Assembly (NCBI GenBank): GCA_013042375.1
Contig: JABDQH010000075.1
Location: 1-64,000, forward strand
Length of the DNA: 64,000 bases
DNA from: Woeseiaceae bacterium
GTDB taxonomy: Bacteria > Pseudomonadota > Gammaproteobacteria > Steroidobacterales > Woeseiaceae
Reading direction: 5' to 3'
Notes under the pieces: generated by a model
What the model was told of the DNA's origin: nothing
Databases searched by the model: none
Seen by the model: the letters and a program-made list of their open reading frames with translations, nothing else
Made by a program: the position numbers and the translations under genes
Shown here: piece after piece, positions 1 to 7,429 of the stretch
How positions within the stretch are numbered: the stretch's first letter is position 1
How the letters are laid out: the number at the start of each line of letters is the position of its first letter

Positions 1-728
1 CGCATGTGCACGAACTCGTCGCGGCCAACCTTGTCGCTGATGTGGATGTTGGCGGCGCGTTGCTCGGCGACGCTCGTGACCCACGCGAATTCGTCGCGCC
101 CGGGCGCCTTGTAGTCGTGACACATGAACAGGCGCGTCTCGTCCGGGAGCGCGAGGATCTTCTGGATCGAGTCGTAGAGGTCGGGCGCGCTGCCGCCCGG
201 GAAATCGGTGCGCGCGCTGCCGAAGTCCGGCATGAACATCGTGTCGCCGACGAAGCCGGCGTCGCCGATCACGTAGGTGATACAGGCCGGCGTATGGCCG
301 GGCGTGGCGATGACGCGGCCCTCGAGTTCGCCGATGCCGAAAGTCTCGCCGCCCTCGAACAGGTGGTCGAACTGGCTGCCGTCGATCGCGAGGTCCTTGA
401 GATTGAAGACACCCTTGAACGTCTCCTGCACCGTCGCGACGCTGGCGCCGATCGCCGTCTTGCCGCCGAGCCTGTCGCGCAGGTAAGGCGCGCCCGTCAG
501 GTGGTCGGCATGCACGTGGGTCTCGAGAATCCAGTCGACCTCGAGTTCCTGCTGCTCGACGAATGCGATTACGGCATCGGCCGATGCGGTCGACGTGCGA
601 CCCGAGGCCGGATCGAAATCGAGTACGGAATCGATGATCGCCGCATGTCTCGTTGCCGGGTCGCTGACGACGTATGTAATTGTGAACGTCGCCGGATCGT
701 GAAATCCGCTGATGTCTGGTTTGCTCAT
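1..728 (-). CDS. MBL-fold hydrolase, persulfide dioxygenase (Blh/ETHE1)-like, C-terminus cut by window edge
   Basis: The reverse strand reads from ATG at 728 (MSKPDISGFHDPATFTITYV...) and stays open to the window edge, so the 3' end is missing. The metallo-beta-lactamase signature THVHADHLTGA supplies the HxHxDH metal ligands. TPGHTPAC and FMCHDY supply the further His ligands, and GSARTDFPGGSA is a segment typical of the Blh/persulfide dioxygenase branch. Known members oxidise glutathione persulfide to sulfite and GSH in sulfide detoxification. The gene lies 55 bp downstream of the ScfR-like regulator on the same strand and has its own AT-rich promoter with a dyad. A glyoxalase II-type hydrolase is the alternative, but the N-terminal segment and the FPGG motif favour the dioxygenase group. 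Confidence 0.8.
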   Translation of the reverse strand, partial: MSKPDISGFHDPATFTITYVVSDPATRHAAIIDSVLDFDPASGRTSTASADAVIAFVEQQELEVDWILETHVHADHLTGAPYLRDRLGGKTAIGASVATVQETFKGVFNLKDLAIDGSQFDHLFEGGETFGIGELEGRVIATPGHTPACITYVIGDAGFVGDTMFMPDFGSARTDFPGGSAPDLYDSIQKILALPDETRLFMCHDYKAPGRDEFAWVTSVAEQRAANIHISDKVGRDEFVHM

Positions 729-753
729 GGCTTGGTCACGCGAGTAAATGTAT

Positions 754-787
754 TTATATTATAAGTTGCTAATATAATTCAGATCAA
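754..787 (-). promoter_or_regulatory. Promoter with AT-rich dyad (BigR/SqrR-like operator) for the MBL gene
   Basis: An 8-bp perfect inverted repeat, TTATATTA at 754-761 and TAATATAA at 770-777, is separated by 8 bp. On the minus strand it overlaps a TATAAT -10 box (763-758). A TTGATC -35 (787-782) lies 18 bp upstream, inside the end of the regulator gene. BigR-type ArsR repressors of persulfide dioxygenase operons bind TA-rich palindromes, so an operator role is plausible. No ArsR gene is visible in the window. Confidence 0.5.
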
Positions 788-2337
788 GCGTTGACGATGG
801 CCTCGCGAATTTCCTCGATCTGCGGTTTGCGTTTCGGCGGTGCCGCGCCGAGGCAGTGCTTGTCGCGCGGGCAGTTCGATGAGCGCTGGCAGATGATGGT
901 CGCGTCCTTGGTCGCCCCCTCGCCGATCCAGCCGATATTGAGGATCTTGCCGATGCTCTCAAGTCGCTTGCGTGCCTCGGTGGGAATCGGCGCCGAGCCA
1001 CCGCCGCTGTTGCAGCTCGTCTCGATCATGTCGATCGTCTCGCGCGGGTCGACCCCCTGCGACTGCAGCGCCGGCGCCAGGTCCACGCCCGCACACAAGA
1101 CGTGCGCGTTGCCGGCCGCGTCGCGGCTGCGAATCGACTCGCAGCAATAGAGCCGCTTGTCATCGCCCGAGCGCAATACCGAGATCTGCGCATTCGGCAG
1201 GGTCGAGCGCGTGTTGAGCATGCGGAAAACGGCCCAGTGCTGGCACGGGTCGGAGATCATCGTCATGTTGCCCCAGGGCAGCGGTATGCCGTTGCCGCGA
1301 TACACGGCGCGCAGGTTGCCGGGCGGATAGGCGTCGAAGTAGTGCCAGTGAGGGTATGGGGACACGCTCGACATGCGGCGCATCACGAGCGTGTTGGTCA
1401 GGTCGATGCGATCGCCCGAGTTGATCGAGTAGCGATTGCGTGCCAGGAACTGGCGAAATGCTGTCTTGGGCGCCAGCAGTGCCGCCGCGAAGTAGCTGCA
1501 TTCGAAATCCCGCCACGCGTAGAGAATGTCCTTGGCGTCGACATTGAGGGATTCGCCGTCATTGCGGCGCCCCCAGAGTCGCCCGCCCGAAATCTGCGGT
1601 GCGCGGGCACCGTCGCCGTCGTGCAGGACCTTGTGCCCGATCTGGTTGGCGAGGTCGTACTTGAGGCGCGCCGTGTTCTCCTTGAGCATCGAGTTGAGGT
1701 AGATCGTGTTCGGTGCGTCGAAGAACGAACGCATGAGCATGTTGAGCGGCCGCGACTCGTCGCCCATGTCCTTGACCGCCGAATTGTCGAACCAGCGAAT
1801 CTCCAGGCCGAGGTCGCGGGCGATGTCGAAGACGTCGTCGACGTGCATGGGAAAGTGTTTCTTGCCGACGCTCTCGGCGGCGCGCTCGATGTCGGGGAAA
1901 CGATTCTGGCAGCTCTCCTGGTGAGCTCGTATGAGCAGGTGCGCGAATTGCCGGCCCGTGGTGCCGGTCTGTGACAGCAGTTCGGGAATGGCGAGCTGCA
2001 GCAACGTGTCCGAGAACAGGAACCCGGGTTCGAGCGGCATGCCGCTGACGGGCGCCGCGGGCGCCGTGTCGATAGCATCTTCGTCGAGCGTCTCATCGAA
2101 GAACCAGCTCGTTTCCTTCTGGAAAATTTCGGCGATGATCTCGAGCAGGCGCTCCGACGGTACGCGTTTGCCGTTCTCGATCATCGACAGATACGACACG
2201 GACGGGGCCGCTTCGGGGTCGATCTGCACGCAGCGCACGGACAGGTCCTCGAGGGTGAGGTTATTGCGCTTGCGCAGGCTTTTGATCTTGGTGCCGAGAA
2301 AATGCGCCTTGCGCCGGATGCCCTGTTGTGATGCCAT
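784..2337 (-). CDS. XRE-family regulator with IrrE-like and ScfR domains (RamB/MccR type)
   Basis: A product of about 517 residues. An N-terminal helix-turn-helix of the XRE type covers roughly residues 10-70 (LTLEDLSVRC ... VSYLSMIENGKRVPSERLLEIIAEI). An IrrE/peptidase M78-like middle domain follows, whose zinc motif is degenerate (NQIGHKVLH). The C-terminal ScfR (former DUF2083) domain ends in a Cys-rich stretch (CQRSSNCPRDKHC). Family members sense short-chain acyl-CoA and control acetate/propionate and glyoxylate genes, for example RamB at aceA/aceB. The gene is divergent from malate synthase and close to isocitrate lyase, which fits. I chose ATG 2337 because a GAGG lies 7 bases before it; ATG 2343 is an alternative with poorer spacing. 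It is probably autoregulated through the repeats in its leader. Confidence 0.85.
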   Translation of the reverse strand: MASQQGIRRKAHFLGTKIKSLRKRNNLTLEDLSVRCVQIDPEAAPSVSYLSMIENGKRVPSERLLEIIAEIFQKETSWFFDETLDEDAIDTAPAAPVSGMPLEPGFLFSDTLLQLAIPELLSQTGTTGRQFAHLLIRAHQESCQNRFPDIERAAESVGKKHFPMHVDDVFDIARDLGLEIRWFDNSAVKDMGDESRPLNMLMRSFFDAPNTIYLNSMLKENTARLKYDLANQIGHKVLHDGDGARAPQISGGRLWGRRNDGESLNVDAKDILYAWRDFECSYFAAALLAPKTAFRQFLARNRYSINSGDRIDLTNTLVMRRMSSVSPYPHWHYFDAYPPGNLRAVYRGNGIPLPWGNMTMISDPCQHWAVFRMLNTRSTLPNAQISVLRSGDDKRLYCCESIRSRDAAGNAHVLCAGVDLAPALQSQGVDPRETIDMIETSCNSGGGSAPIPTEARKRLESIGKILNIGWIGEGATKDATIICQRSSNCPRDKHCLGAAPPKRKPQIEEIREAIVNA

Positions 2338-2350
2338 TCGCATGCCTCGT

Positions 2351-2392
2351 GTAAAATTTACTATGTCAAATTCAATGAGTAAAATTTCATAG
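2351..2392. promoter_or_regulatory. Three 14-bp-spaced GTNAAATT repeats, putative ScfR-type operator
   Basis: GTAAAATT at 2351, GTCAAATT at 2365 and GTAAAATT at 2379 are direct repeats with an exact 14-bp period in the divergent region between the regulator and malate synthase. The first repeat extends to the palindrome GTAAAATTTAC. The same three-repeat, 14-bp layout occurs at the isocitrate lyase promoter (7339-7380). Relative to the predicted regulator promoter the repeats lie just downstream of the transcription start. Confidence 0.7.
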
Positions 2393-2403
2393 CAGTTGCG
2401 GCT

Positions 2404-2432
2404 AGTATAGCCGCAAAAGTCCTGATTGACAG
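2404..2432 (-). promoter_or_regulatory. Predicted promoter of the ScfR-like regulator
   Basis: Reading the minus strand, a CTGTCA -35 (2432-2427) is followed after 17 bp by TATACT (2409-2404, five of six matches to TATAAT). The -10 is embedded in a perfect 21-bp palindrome at 2396-2416 (9-bp arms TTGCGGCTA, 3-base centre), which could itself be a protein site or a hairpin. Confidence 0.45.
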
Positions 2433-2453
2433 GCGGCCGCAGTAAGAGAGGTA

Positions 2454-4685
2454 ATGCGCGTGCACTCCGCGACGGTAGATACAATGAGCAGTGACAAGAC
2501 TGAGGCCCCTTGCGGGCTGACTATTTCGCCCGTGTTTCGACAGTTCGTCGAGGACGATCTCCTGCCGGCGATCGGTTTCGCACCCGAGGCCTTCTGGCCT
2601 GGACTCGAAGCGATCATCAACGACCTGTCGCCCGTAAACCGGGCGCTGCTCGAAAAGCGCGACGACCTGCAACGTCGTATCGACGAGTGGTACGTCGCAA
2701 GGCGCGGCGAGGCCATCGATCATGACGAGCATGTGTCTTTTTTGAGAGATATCGGCTACCTCGTGCCCGAGGGCGAGCCGTTCAAGATCGAGACCGAGAA
2801 CGTCGATCGCGAGATCGCCGATGTCGCGGGTCCGCAGCTCGTCGTACCCGTGTCCAATGCGCGCTTTGCTATCAACGCCGCCAATGCGCGCTGGGGCAGC
2901 CTGTACGATGCGCTGTACGGTACCGACGCTATCGGTGAGGAGAACGGGCAGGAGCGTACCGTCAGGTACAACCCGGGGCGCGGGGCAGCGGTCATTCGCT
3001 ATACGACCGAGTTCCTCGACAGGGTCCTGCCGCTCAAAGGCGTGAGCCACGCCGACGTCAATGAATACGGGCTCTGCCACGGCGACAATTGCAGCGAGGT
3101 GGACCTGTTCGTGGCGTCCACGGCGAACCACGACGCGGTCAATCTCGTCGATCCCTCGCAGTTTGTCGGCCATACGGGCGAGTCGGGCCGTTGCGTCTAC
3201 CTGTTCCGCAACCACGGCCTGCACATCGAACTCGTCATCGATCCCGATCACCCGATCGGCAGGGGGGCCACGGCGAACCTGGCCGACGTGATACTCGAAT
3301 CTGCGGTCACGACCATCCAGGACTGCGAAGACTCGGTCGCGGCGGTCGATGGCGAGGATAAGGTTGCGGTCTACCGCAACTGGCTCGGACTCATGCAGGC
3401 TGACCTCGAGGCGACCTTCGAGAAAGGCGGCAAGATGATGACCCGGACGCTCGAGCGCGATCGCACCTACCAGTCGCCGAAGGGCGAAGCGTTCACGTTA
3501 CCCGGGCGCAGCCTGATGCTCGTGCGCAACGTGGGTCACTTGATGACGAACGATGCCGTGCTTGACGCCGGCGGCAACGAGGTGTTCGAAGGCATTCTCG
3601 ATGCCGTCATCACCACGGCGTGCACCATGACCGATCGCCGCCGCGAGGGCCTGCAGGCCAACAGCCGTGAGGGCAGCATCTATATCGTCAAGCCCAAGAT
3701 GCACGGGCCGCACGAGGCAGCATTCACCGACACGCTGTTCGGGCGCGTCGAAGAGCTGTTCGGGCTGTCACCGAATACCCTCAAGGTCGGCGTCATGGAT
3801 GAGGAACGACGCACGACGGCGAACCTGGCGGAATGCATCCGTGCCGTGCGCCAGCGCGTCGTCTTCATCAATACGGGGTTCCTCGATCGCACGGGCGATG
3901 AAATTCACACCTGCATGCACGGCGGTACCGTGAAGCGCAAAGAGGCGATCAAGGAAGATCCGTGGATTCTTGCCTACGAGGACCGCAACGTCGATGTCGG
4001 CATCGCCTGCGGCCTGCCGGGCCGGGCCCAGATCGGCAAGGGCATGTGGCCGAAGCCCGATGAGATGCGCCAGATGCTCGATACCAAACAGGCCCATCCC
4101 GAAGCCGGCGCCAACTGCGCGTGGGTGCCGTCGCCGACCGCGGCGACGCTCCATGCGATGCACTATCACGATGTCGACGTGCGGGCGCGCCAGGAACGAC
4201 TCGCTGCGCGCAAGATGGCCAGTCTCGACGATATTCTGACGCCGCCGCTCGATGACGTCAGCGGCTTGTCGGATGCGGAAATCCGGGCCGAGCTCGACAA
4301 TAATGCCCAGGGAATCCTCGGCTACGTCGTGCGCTGGATCGACCACGGTGTCGGCTGCTCCAAGGTGCCGGATATCGATGACGTCGGACTCATGGAGGAT
4401 CGCGCGACCTTGCGTATCTCGAGCCAACACATGGCGAACTGGTTGCTGCACGGCGTCGTGACGCGCGAGCAGGTGCTCGAGACCTTCACGCGCATGGCCA
4501 AAGTCGTCGACAGGCAGAACGAGGGTGATGCATCATACCAACGCATGAGTGACGACTATGCCTCAAGCATCGCTTTCCAGGCTGCCTGCGCACTGGTGTT
4601 CGAGGGCTGCGATCAGCCCAGCGGCTATACCGAGCCGCTCCTGCATCAATTCCGCCGGCAGAAGAAAGCGGAGCTTGCGCGCTGA
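2454..4685 (+). CDS. glcB: Malate synthase G
   Basis: A 743-residue protein, close to the usual 720-725 residues of malate synthase G. It condenses glyoxylate with acetyl-CoA to malate in the glyoxylate shunt. Family segments are present in order: [28 protein letters not shown] (catalytic Arg loop), [24 protein letters not shown] and [20 protein letters not shown] 2454 has AGAGAGG only two bases upstream. An in-frame ATG at 2484 ([10 protein letters not shown]...) would give about 733 residues, nearer the family length, but lacks a clear ribosome site, so the start is uncertain. It is divergent from the ScfR-like regulator. The modA gene begins 12 bp downstream, so read-through is likely. Confidence 0.95.
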   Translation: MRVHSATVDTMSSDKTEAPCGLTISPVFRQFVEDDLLPAIGFAPEAFWPGLEAIINDLSPVNRALLEKRDDLQRRIDEWYVARRGEAIDHDEHVSFLRDIGYLVPEGEPFKIETENVDREIADVAGPQLVVPVSNARFAINAANARWGSLYDALYGTDAIGEENGQERTVRYNPGRGAAVIRYTTEFLDRVLPLKGVSHADVNEYGLCHGDNCSEVDLFVASTANHDAVNLVDPSQFVGHTGESGRCVYLFRNHGLHIELVIDPDHPIGRGATANLADVILESAVTTIQDCEDSVAAVDGEDKVAVYRNWLGLMQADLEATFEKGGKMMTRTLERDRTYQSPKGEAFTLPGRSLMLVRNVGHLMTNDAVLDAGGNEVFEGILDAVITTACTMTDRRREGLQANSREGSIYIVKPKMHGPHEAAFTDTLFGRVEELFGLSPNTLKVGVMDEERRTTANLAECIRAVRQRVVFINTGFLDRTGDEIHTCMHGGTVKRKEAIKEDPWILAYEDRNVDVGIACGLPGRAQIGKGMWPKPDEMRQMLDTKQAHPEAGANCAWVPSPTAATLHAMHYHDVDVRARQERLAARKMASLDDILTPPLDDVSGLSDAEIRAELDNNAQGILGYVVRWIDHGVGCSKVPDIDDVGLMEDRATLRISSQHMANWLLHGVVTREQVLETFTRMAKVVDRQNEGDASYQRMSDDYASSIAFQAACALVFEGCDQPSGYTEPLLHQFRRQKKAELAR

Positions 4686-4697
4686 GGCCAACCCGCC

Positions 4698-5420
4698 TTG
4701 CGCGTCCGCGCACTCCTGCTGCTGTTCCTGGCCTGCGGTGACGCCGTCGCCGATGATTCGATTCTCGTCGCCGTGGCCAGCAATTTCTCGCGTACGGCAG
4801 CGGAACTCGCCGAGCGGTTCGAACGCGATACGGGCGTCGCGGTGCGCGTCAGCACTGGCTCGACCGGCAAGCTCTACGCGCAAATCCTGAACGGCGCACC
4901 CTACGACGTGCTGCTTGCGGCGGACGCCGAGCGGCCGGCACTGCTGGTGGCGGCGGGCCGGGCGGATGCGCGCTTCACCTACGCGGTCGGCGGCCTCGTC
5001 GTGTGGTCGGCATCGTCGAGCGATTGCCGTGGGGCGCTGCGTGAGGTGCGCCGGGTCTCCATCGCGAATCCCAACACGGCACCGTACGGCCGCGCCGCGA
5101 GGGAGTACTTGCAGGCGCGAGGACTTTGGGAGTCGGTGTCGAAGCGCGCCGTGTTTGGCGAGAACATCGCCCAGGCACTGCAATTCGTCGCGACGGGGAA
5201 TGCGACGGTCGGGATCATTGCACGCGCGCAGCTCGAGACTCCAAACCTGCCGCCGGCGACCTGCACCTGGCACGTTCCCGAGGAAACACATGCGCCGATC
5301 GAGCAGCAGGCGGTCCTGCTCAGCGACGGCAGTGCCGGCGCCCGCGAGTTCGTCGGTTTTCTGAGTTCGGGCGCGGCGCGGCAGATCATAGAGAGCCACG
5401 GCTACGGGACAGGTTCGTGA
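4698..5420 (+). CDS. modA: Molybdate ABC transporter substrate-binding protein ModA
   Basis: A 240-residue periplasmic protein. A short hydrophobic signal (residues 1-18, LLLLFLACGDAVA) precedes mature sequence DSILVAVASNFSRTAAELAERF, the typical ModA opening. Further ModA segments are STGSTGKLYAQILNGAPYDVLLAAD, VSIANPNTAPYGRAAREYL and FGENIAQALQFVATGNA. It binds molybdate or tungstate and delivers it to ModB. The start is a TTG (4698), because no ATG fits in frame and the signal peptide begins right there. Its stop overlaps the GTG of modB (GTGA), giving a coupled modABC operon behind malate synthase. No Moco riboswitch or ModE site was seen upstream. Confidence 0.9.
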   Translation: MRVRALLLLFLACGDAVADDSILVAVASNFSRTAAELAERFERDTGVAVRVSTGSTGKLYAQILNGAPYDVLLAADAERPALLVAAGRADARFTYAVGGLVVWSASSSDCRGALREVRRVSIANPNTAPYGRAAREYLQARGLWESVSKRAVFGENIAQALQFVATGNATVGIIARAQLETPNLPPATCTWHVPEETHAPIEQQAVLLSDGSAGAREFVGFLSSGAARQIIESHGYGTGS

Positions 5421-6082
5421 CCCTTTACGGGCCATTCTGGCTGTCGGCGCAGCTCGCGCTCGTCACGACCCTGATACTCCTGGTCGCGGGGGCACCGGTC
5501 GCGTGGTGGCTGTCGCAGACCGAATCGCGATTCAAGCCGCTGGTGCAGACGGTTGTCGCGATGCCAATCGTATTGCCGCCGACCGTGCTCGGGTTCTACC
5601 TGCTGATCCTGCTCGGGCCGCAAGGAGCGATCGGGGGCTGGTGGGTGCAATTGACCGGCAGCGCGTTGACGTTTTCGTTCACCGGTCTCGTCATCGCGTC
5701 GTGCATCTACAGCCTGCCGTTTGCCGTACAGCCGATGCAGACGGCATTCGAAGCATTGCCGCGACGCACGCTCGAACGCGCCTGGACGCTCGGCGCCTCG
5801 CGGTTGGACGCGTTCTTTTCGGTCGCGGTCCCGCTGTCACTGCGCGGCTTCGTGTCGGGTGCGGTGCTGGCATTCGCGCACACGCTCGGCGAGTTCGGTG
5901 TCGTCCTCATGGTCGGCGGCAATATCCCGGGTGAAACGCGCGTCGTGTCGATCGCGATTTACGATCATGTCGAGACGCTCGACTATTCCGCAGCGCACCA
6001 ACTGTCGTTGCTGTTGCTGGCGTTTGCATTCGTCGTGTTGCTCGCGACGTTTGCATGGAACCGCGCCAGGGTCGCGCGATGA
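5417..6082 (+). CDS. modB: Molybdate ABC transporter permease ModB
   Basis: A 221-residue inner-membrane permease with about five or six hydrophobic segments. The binding-protein-dependent permease (EAA) loop reads AFEALPRRTLERAWTLGASRLDAFFSVAVPLSLRGFVSGAVLAFAH in pieces along residues 110-160, followed by LGEFGVVLMVGGNIPGETRVVSIAIYD, very typical of ModB. The GTG start at 5417 overlaps the modA stop, and the stop overlaps the modC ATG (ATGA). A longer reading in this frame runs back into modA and is not the gene. It forms the channel of the molybdate importer. Confidence 0.93.
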   Translation: MTLYGPFWLSAQLALVTTLILLVAGAPVAWWLSQTESRFKPLVQTVVAMPIVLPPTVLGFYLLILLGPQGAIGGWWVQLTGSALTFSFTGLVIASCIYSLPFAVQPMQTAFEALPRRTLERAWTLGASRLDAFFSVAVPLSLRGFVSGAVLAFAHTLGEFGVVLMVGGNIPGETRVVSIAIYDHVETLDYSAAHQLSLLLLAFAFVVLLATFAWNRARVAR

Positions 6083-7083
6083 TCCGCCTGCAGCATACTG
6101 TCCGCAGGGGATCGTTCGTGCTCGACGTGGACGCCGAGATTCCGGATGCGGGCGTAACCGGCGTGTTTGGCGCATCCGGTTCGGGCAAGACGACGCTGCT
6201 GCGCTGCATCGCCGGCCTCGAAGGCGAGGGCGGACCTCCCGTGCACCAGCGCAATATCGGCTACGTCTTCCAGCAGCCGACGCTGTTCCCCCATCTCGAT
6301 GTGCGCCGCAACCTCGACTACGGGGCCAGGCGCTCCGGCAGCGGGCGCGTGGATGCGTCACAGGTCATCGACATGCTGGGCCTCGGCGATCTGCTGACGC
6401 GCAGGCCGGACACGCTGTCCGGCGGTGAGGCCCAGCGCGTGGCGATTGGGGCGGCGCTCATGCGTTCGCCCGACCTCGTACTCATGGACGAGCCGCTGGC
6501 GTCTCTGGATCGCCGGCGCAAGGACGAGTTGCTACCGTACTTCGATCGCCTGCACGACGAGCTTTCCATACCTGTTGTCTATGTCAGCCACGACATCGAC
6601 GAGGTAAGCCGCCTTTGCGATCACCTGTTCGTGCTCGAGGACGGTCGGGTCGTCGCCAACGGGGACCTGTTCGAGACGCTGGCGCGCGTCGATATCCCGC
6701 AACTCGGCGGGCGCAACGCCGGCGTCGTGCTGTGGGCGACCCCCGTCGATCACGCACATGGCCTGACGAGATTCGATTTCGGCGACGGCGACATCTGGGC
6801 GCCAGGGAAATTCGCGATCAGTCGCAATGCGATGCGCCTGCGTATCGCGGCGAGCGACGTGAGTATCGTGCGCGAACGGCCGGTGCAGACGACGATTCTC
6901 AACGTGCTGCCTGCGACGATCGAGAACGTGCATTCCGTCGACGAGGCCACCGCGCTCATCAGGCTGGGCGTCGGTAACCAGCGCCTGCTGGCCCAGGTCA
7001 CGAATCGCTCCATCGAGCGGCTCGGACTCCAGGACGGTGAGCGCGTGTTCGCGCAGCTAAAGTCGGTGACCGTGCGGAGATAG
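6079..7083 (+). CDS. modC: Molybdate ABC transporter ATP-binding protein ModC
   Basis: A 334-residue ATPase starting at the ATG that overlaps the modB stop. Walker A is GASGSGKTT, the signature is LSGGEAQR, Walker B is LVLMDEP, and the switch His is in YVSHDIDE. The C-terminal ~70 residues form a Mop/TOBE molybdate-binding domain (TTILNVLPATIENVHSVDEA ... LLAQVTNRS), which separates ModC from other importer ATPases. It powers the ModB channel. The operon lacks a modE regulator, so control must come from elsewhere or from read-through of the malate synthase transcript. Confidence 0.93.
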   Translation: MIRLQHTVRRGSFVLDVDAEIPDAGVTGVFGASGSGKTTLLRCIAGLEGEGGPPVHQRNIGYVFQQPTLFPHLDVRRNLDYGARRSGSGRVDASQVIDMLGLGDLLTRRPDTLSGGEAQRVAIGAALMRSPDLVLMDEPLASLDRRRKDELLPYFDRLHDELSIPVVYVSHDIDEVSRLCDHLFVLEDGRVVANGDLFETLARVDIPQLGGRNAGVVLWATPVDHAHGLTRFDFGDGDIWAPGKFAISRNAMRLRIAASDVSIVRERPVQTTILNVLPATIENVHSVDEATALIRLGVGNQRLLAQVTNRSIERLGLQDGERVFAQLKSVTVRR

Positions 7084-7099
7084 GTCAAGAAACGTTGCC

Positions 7100-7140
7100 C
7101 GGACCGCAAGGATTTGCCGCCTGCGGCGAGCGGTGGTCCG
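7100..7140 (+). terminator. Possible hairpin after modC
   Basis: CGGACC (7100-7105) pairs with GGTCCG (7135-7140), and an inner GCCGC/GCGGC pair (7116-7120 with 7123-7127) lies between them, 17 bp after the modC stop. There is no T-run, so intrinsic termination is uncertain. The remainder of the 346-bp gap (7141-7330) shows nothing recognisable apart from the isocitrate lyase control region that follows. Confidence 0.3.
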
Positions 7141-7338
7141 TGATTATGCGGATACCTTTTCGACAAATACGGCCGATAATAGATCGCATTATCGACAAGC
7201 GAGCCGACCGCCGCTCGAGTGTTGCCGGCCGACTCCGGGCATTGAACCTAATGTCGATATTGGTGCCGGAGTTATCCCTGATGAGTGCCGGAACCAGCTA
7301 AATTTGTATAAATATCAGACACTTCGGTGTTTACGTGT

Positions 7339-7380
7339 GTGAAATTGACAAAGTGAAATTTTCACTGTGAAATTCCTCAC
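7339..7380 (+). promoter_or_regulatory. Isocitrate lyase promoter with three 14-bp-spaced GTGAAATT repeats
   Basis: GTGAAATT occurs at 7339, 7353 and 7367, an exact 14-bp period. The middle copy sits in the perfect 15-bp palindrome AGTGAAATTTTCACT (7352-7366). A consensus -35 TTGACA (7345-7350) and a -10 TGAAAT (7368-7373, 17-bp spacer) are interleaved with the repeats, so a bound protein would cover the core promoter, consistent with repression. The layout matches 2351-2392. Confidence 0.65.
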
Positions 7381-7429
7381 AAGCTTGACGTAGACTGCCG
7401 ACATTCGCTTGACTCGAAGAGGCTTAGCC

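Noticed and set aside
2361-3251. 296-codon minus-strand frame over malate synthase
   Set aside because: No domain signal and it contradicts the strong malate synthase coding evidence on the plus strand.
4640-4697. Moco riboswitch or ModE site before modA
   Set aside because: Only 12 bp separate malate synthase and modA, and no palindromic ModE-like TATAT motif or structured leader is visible.
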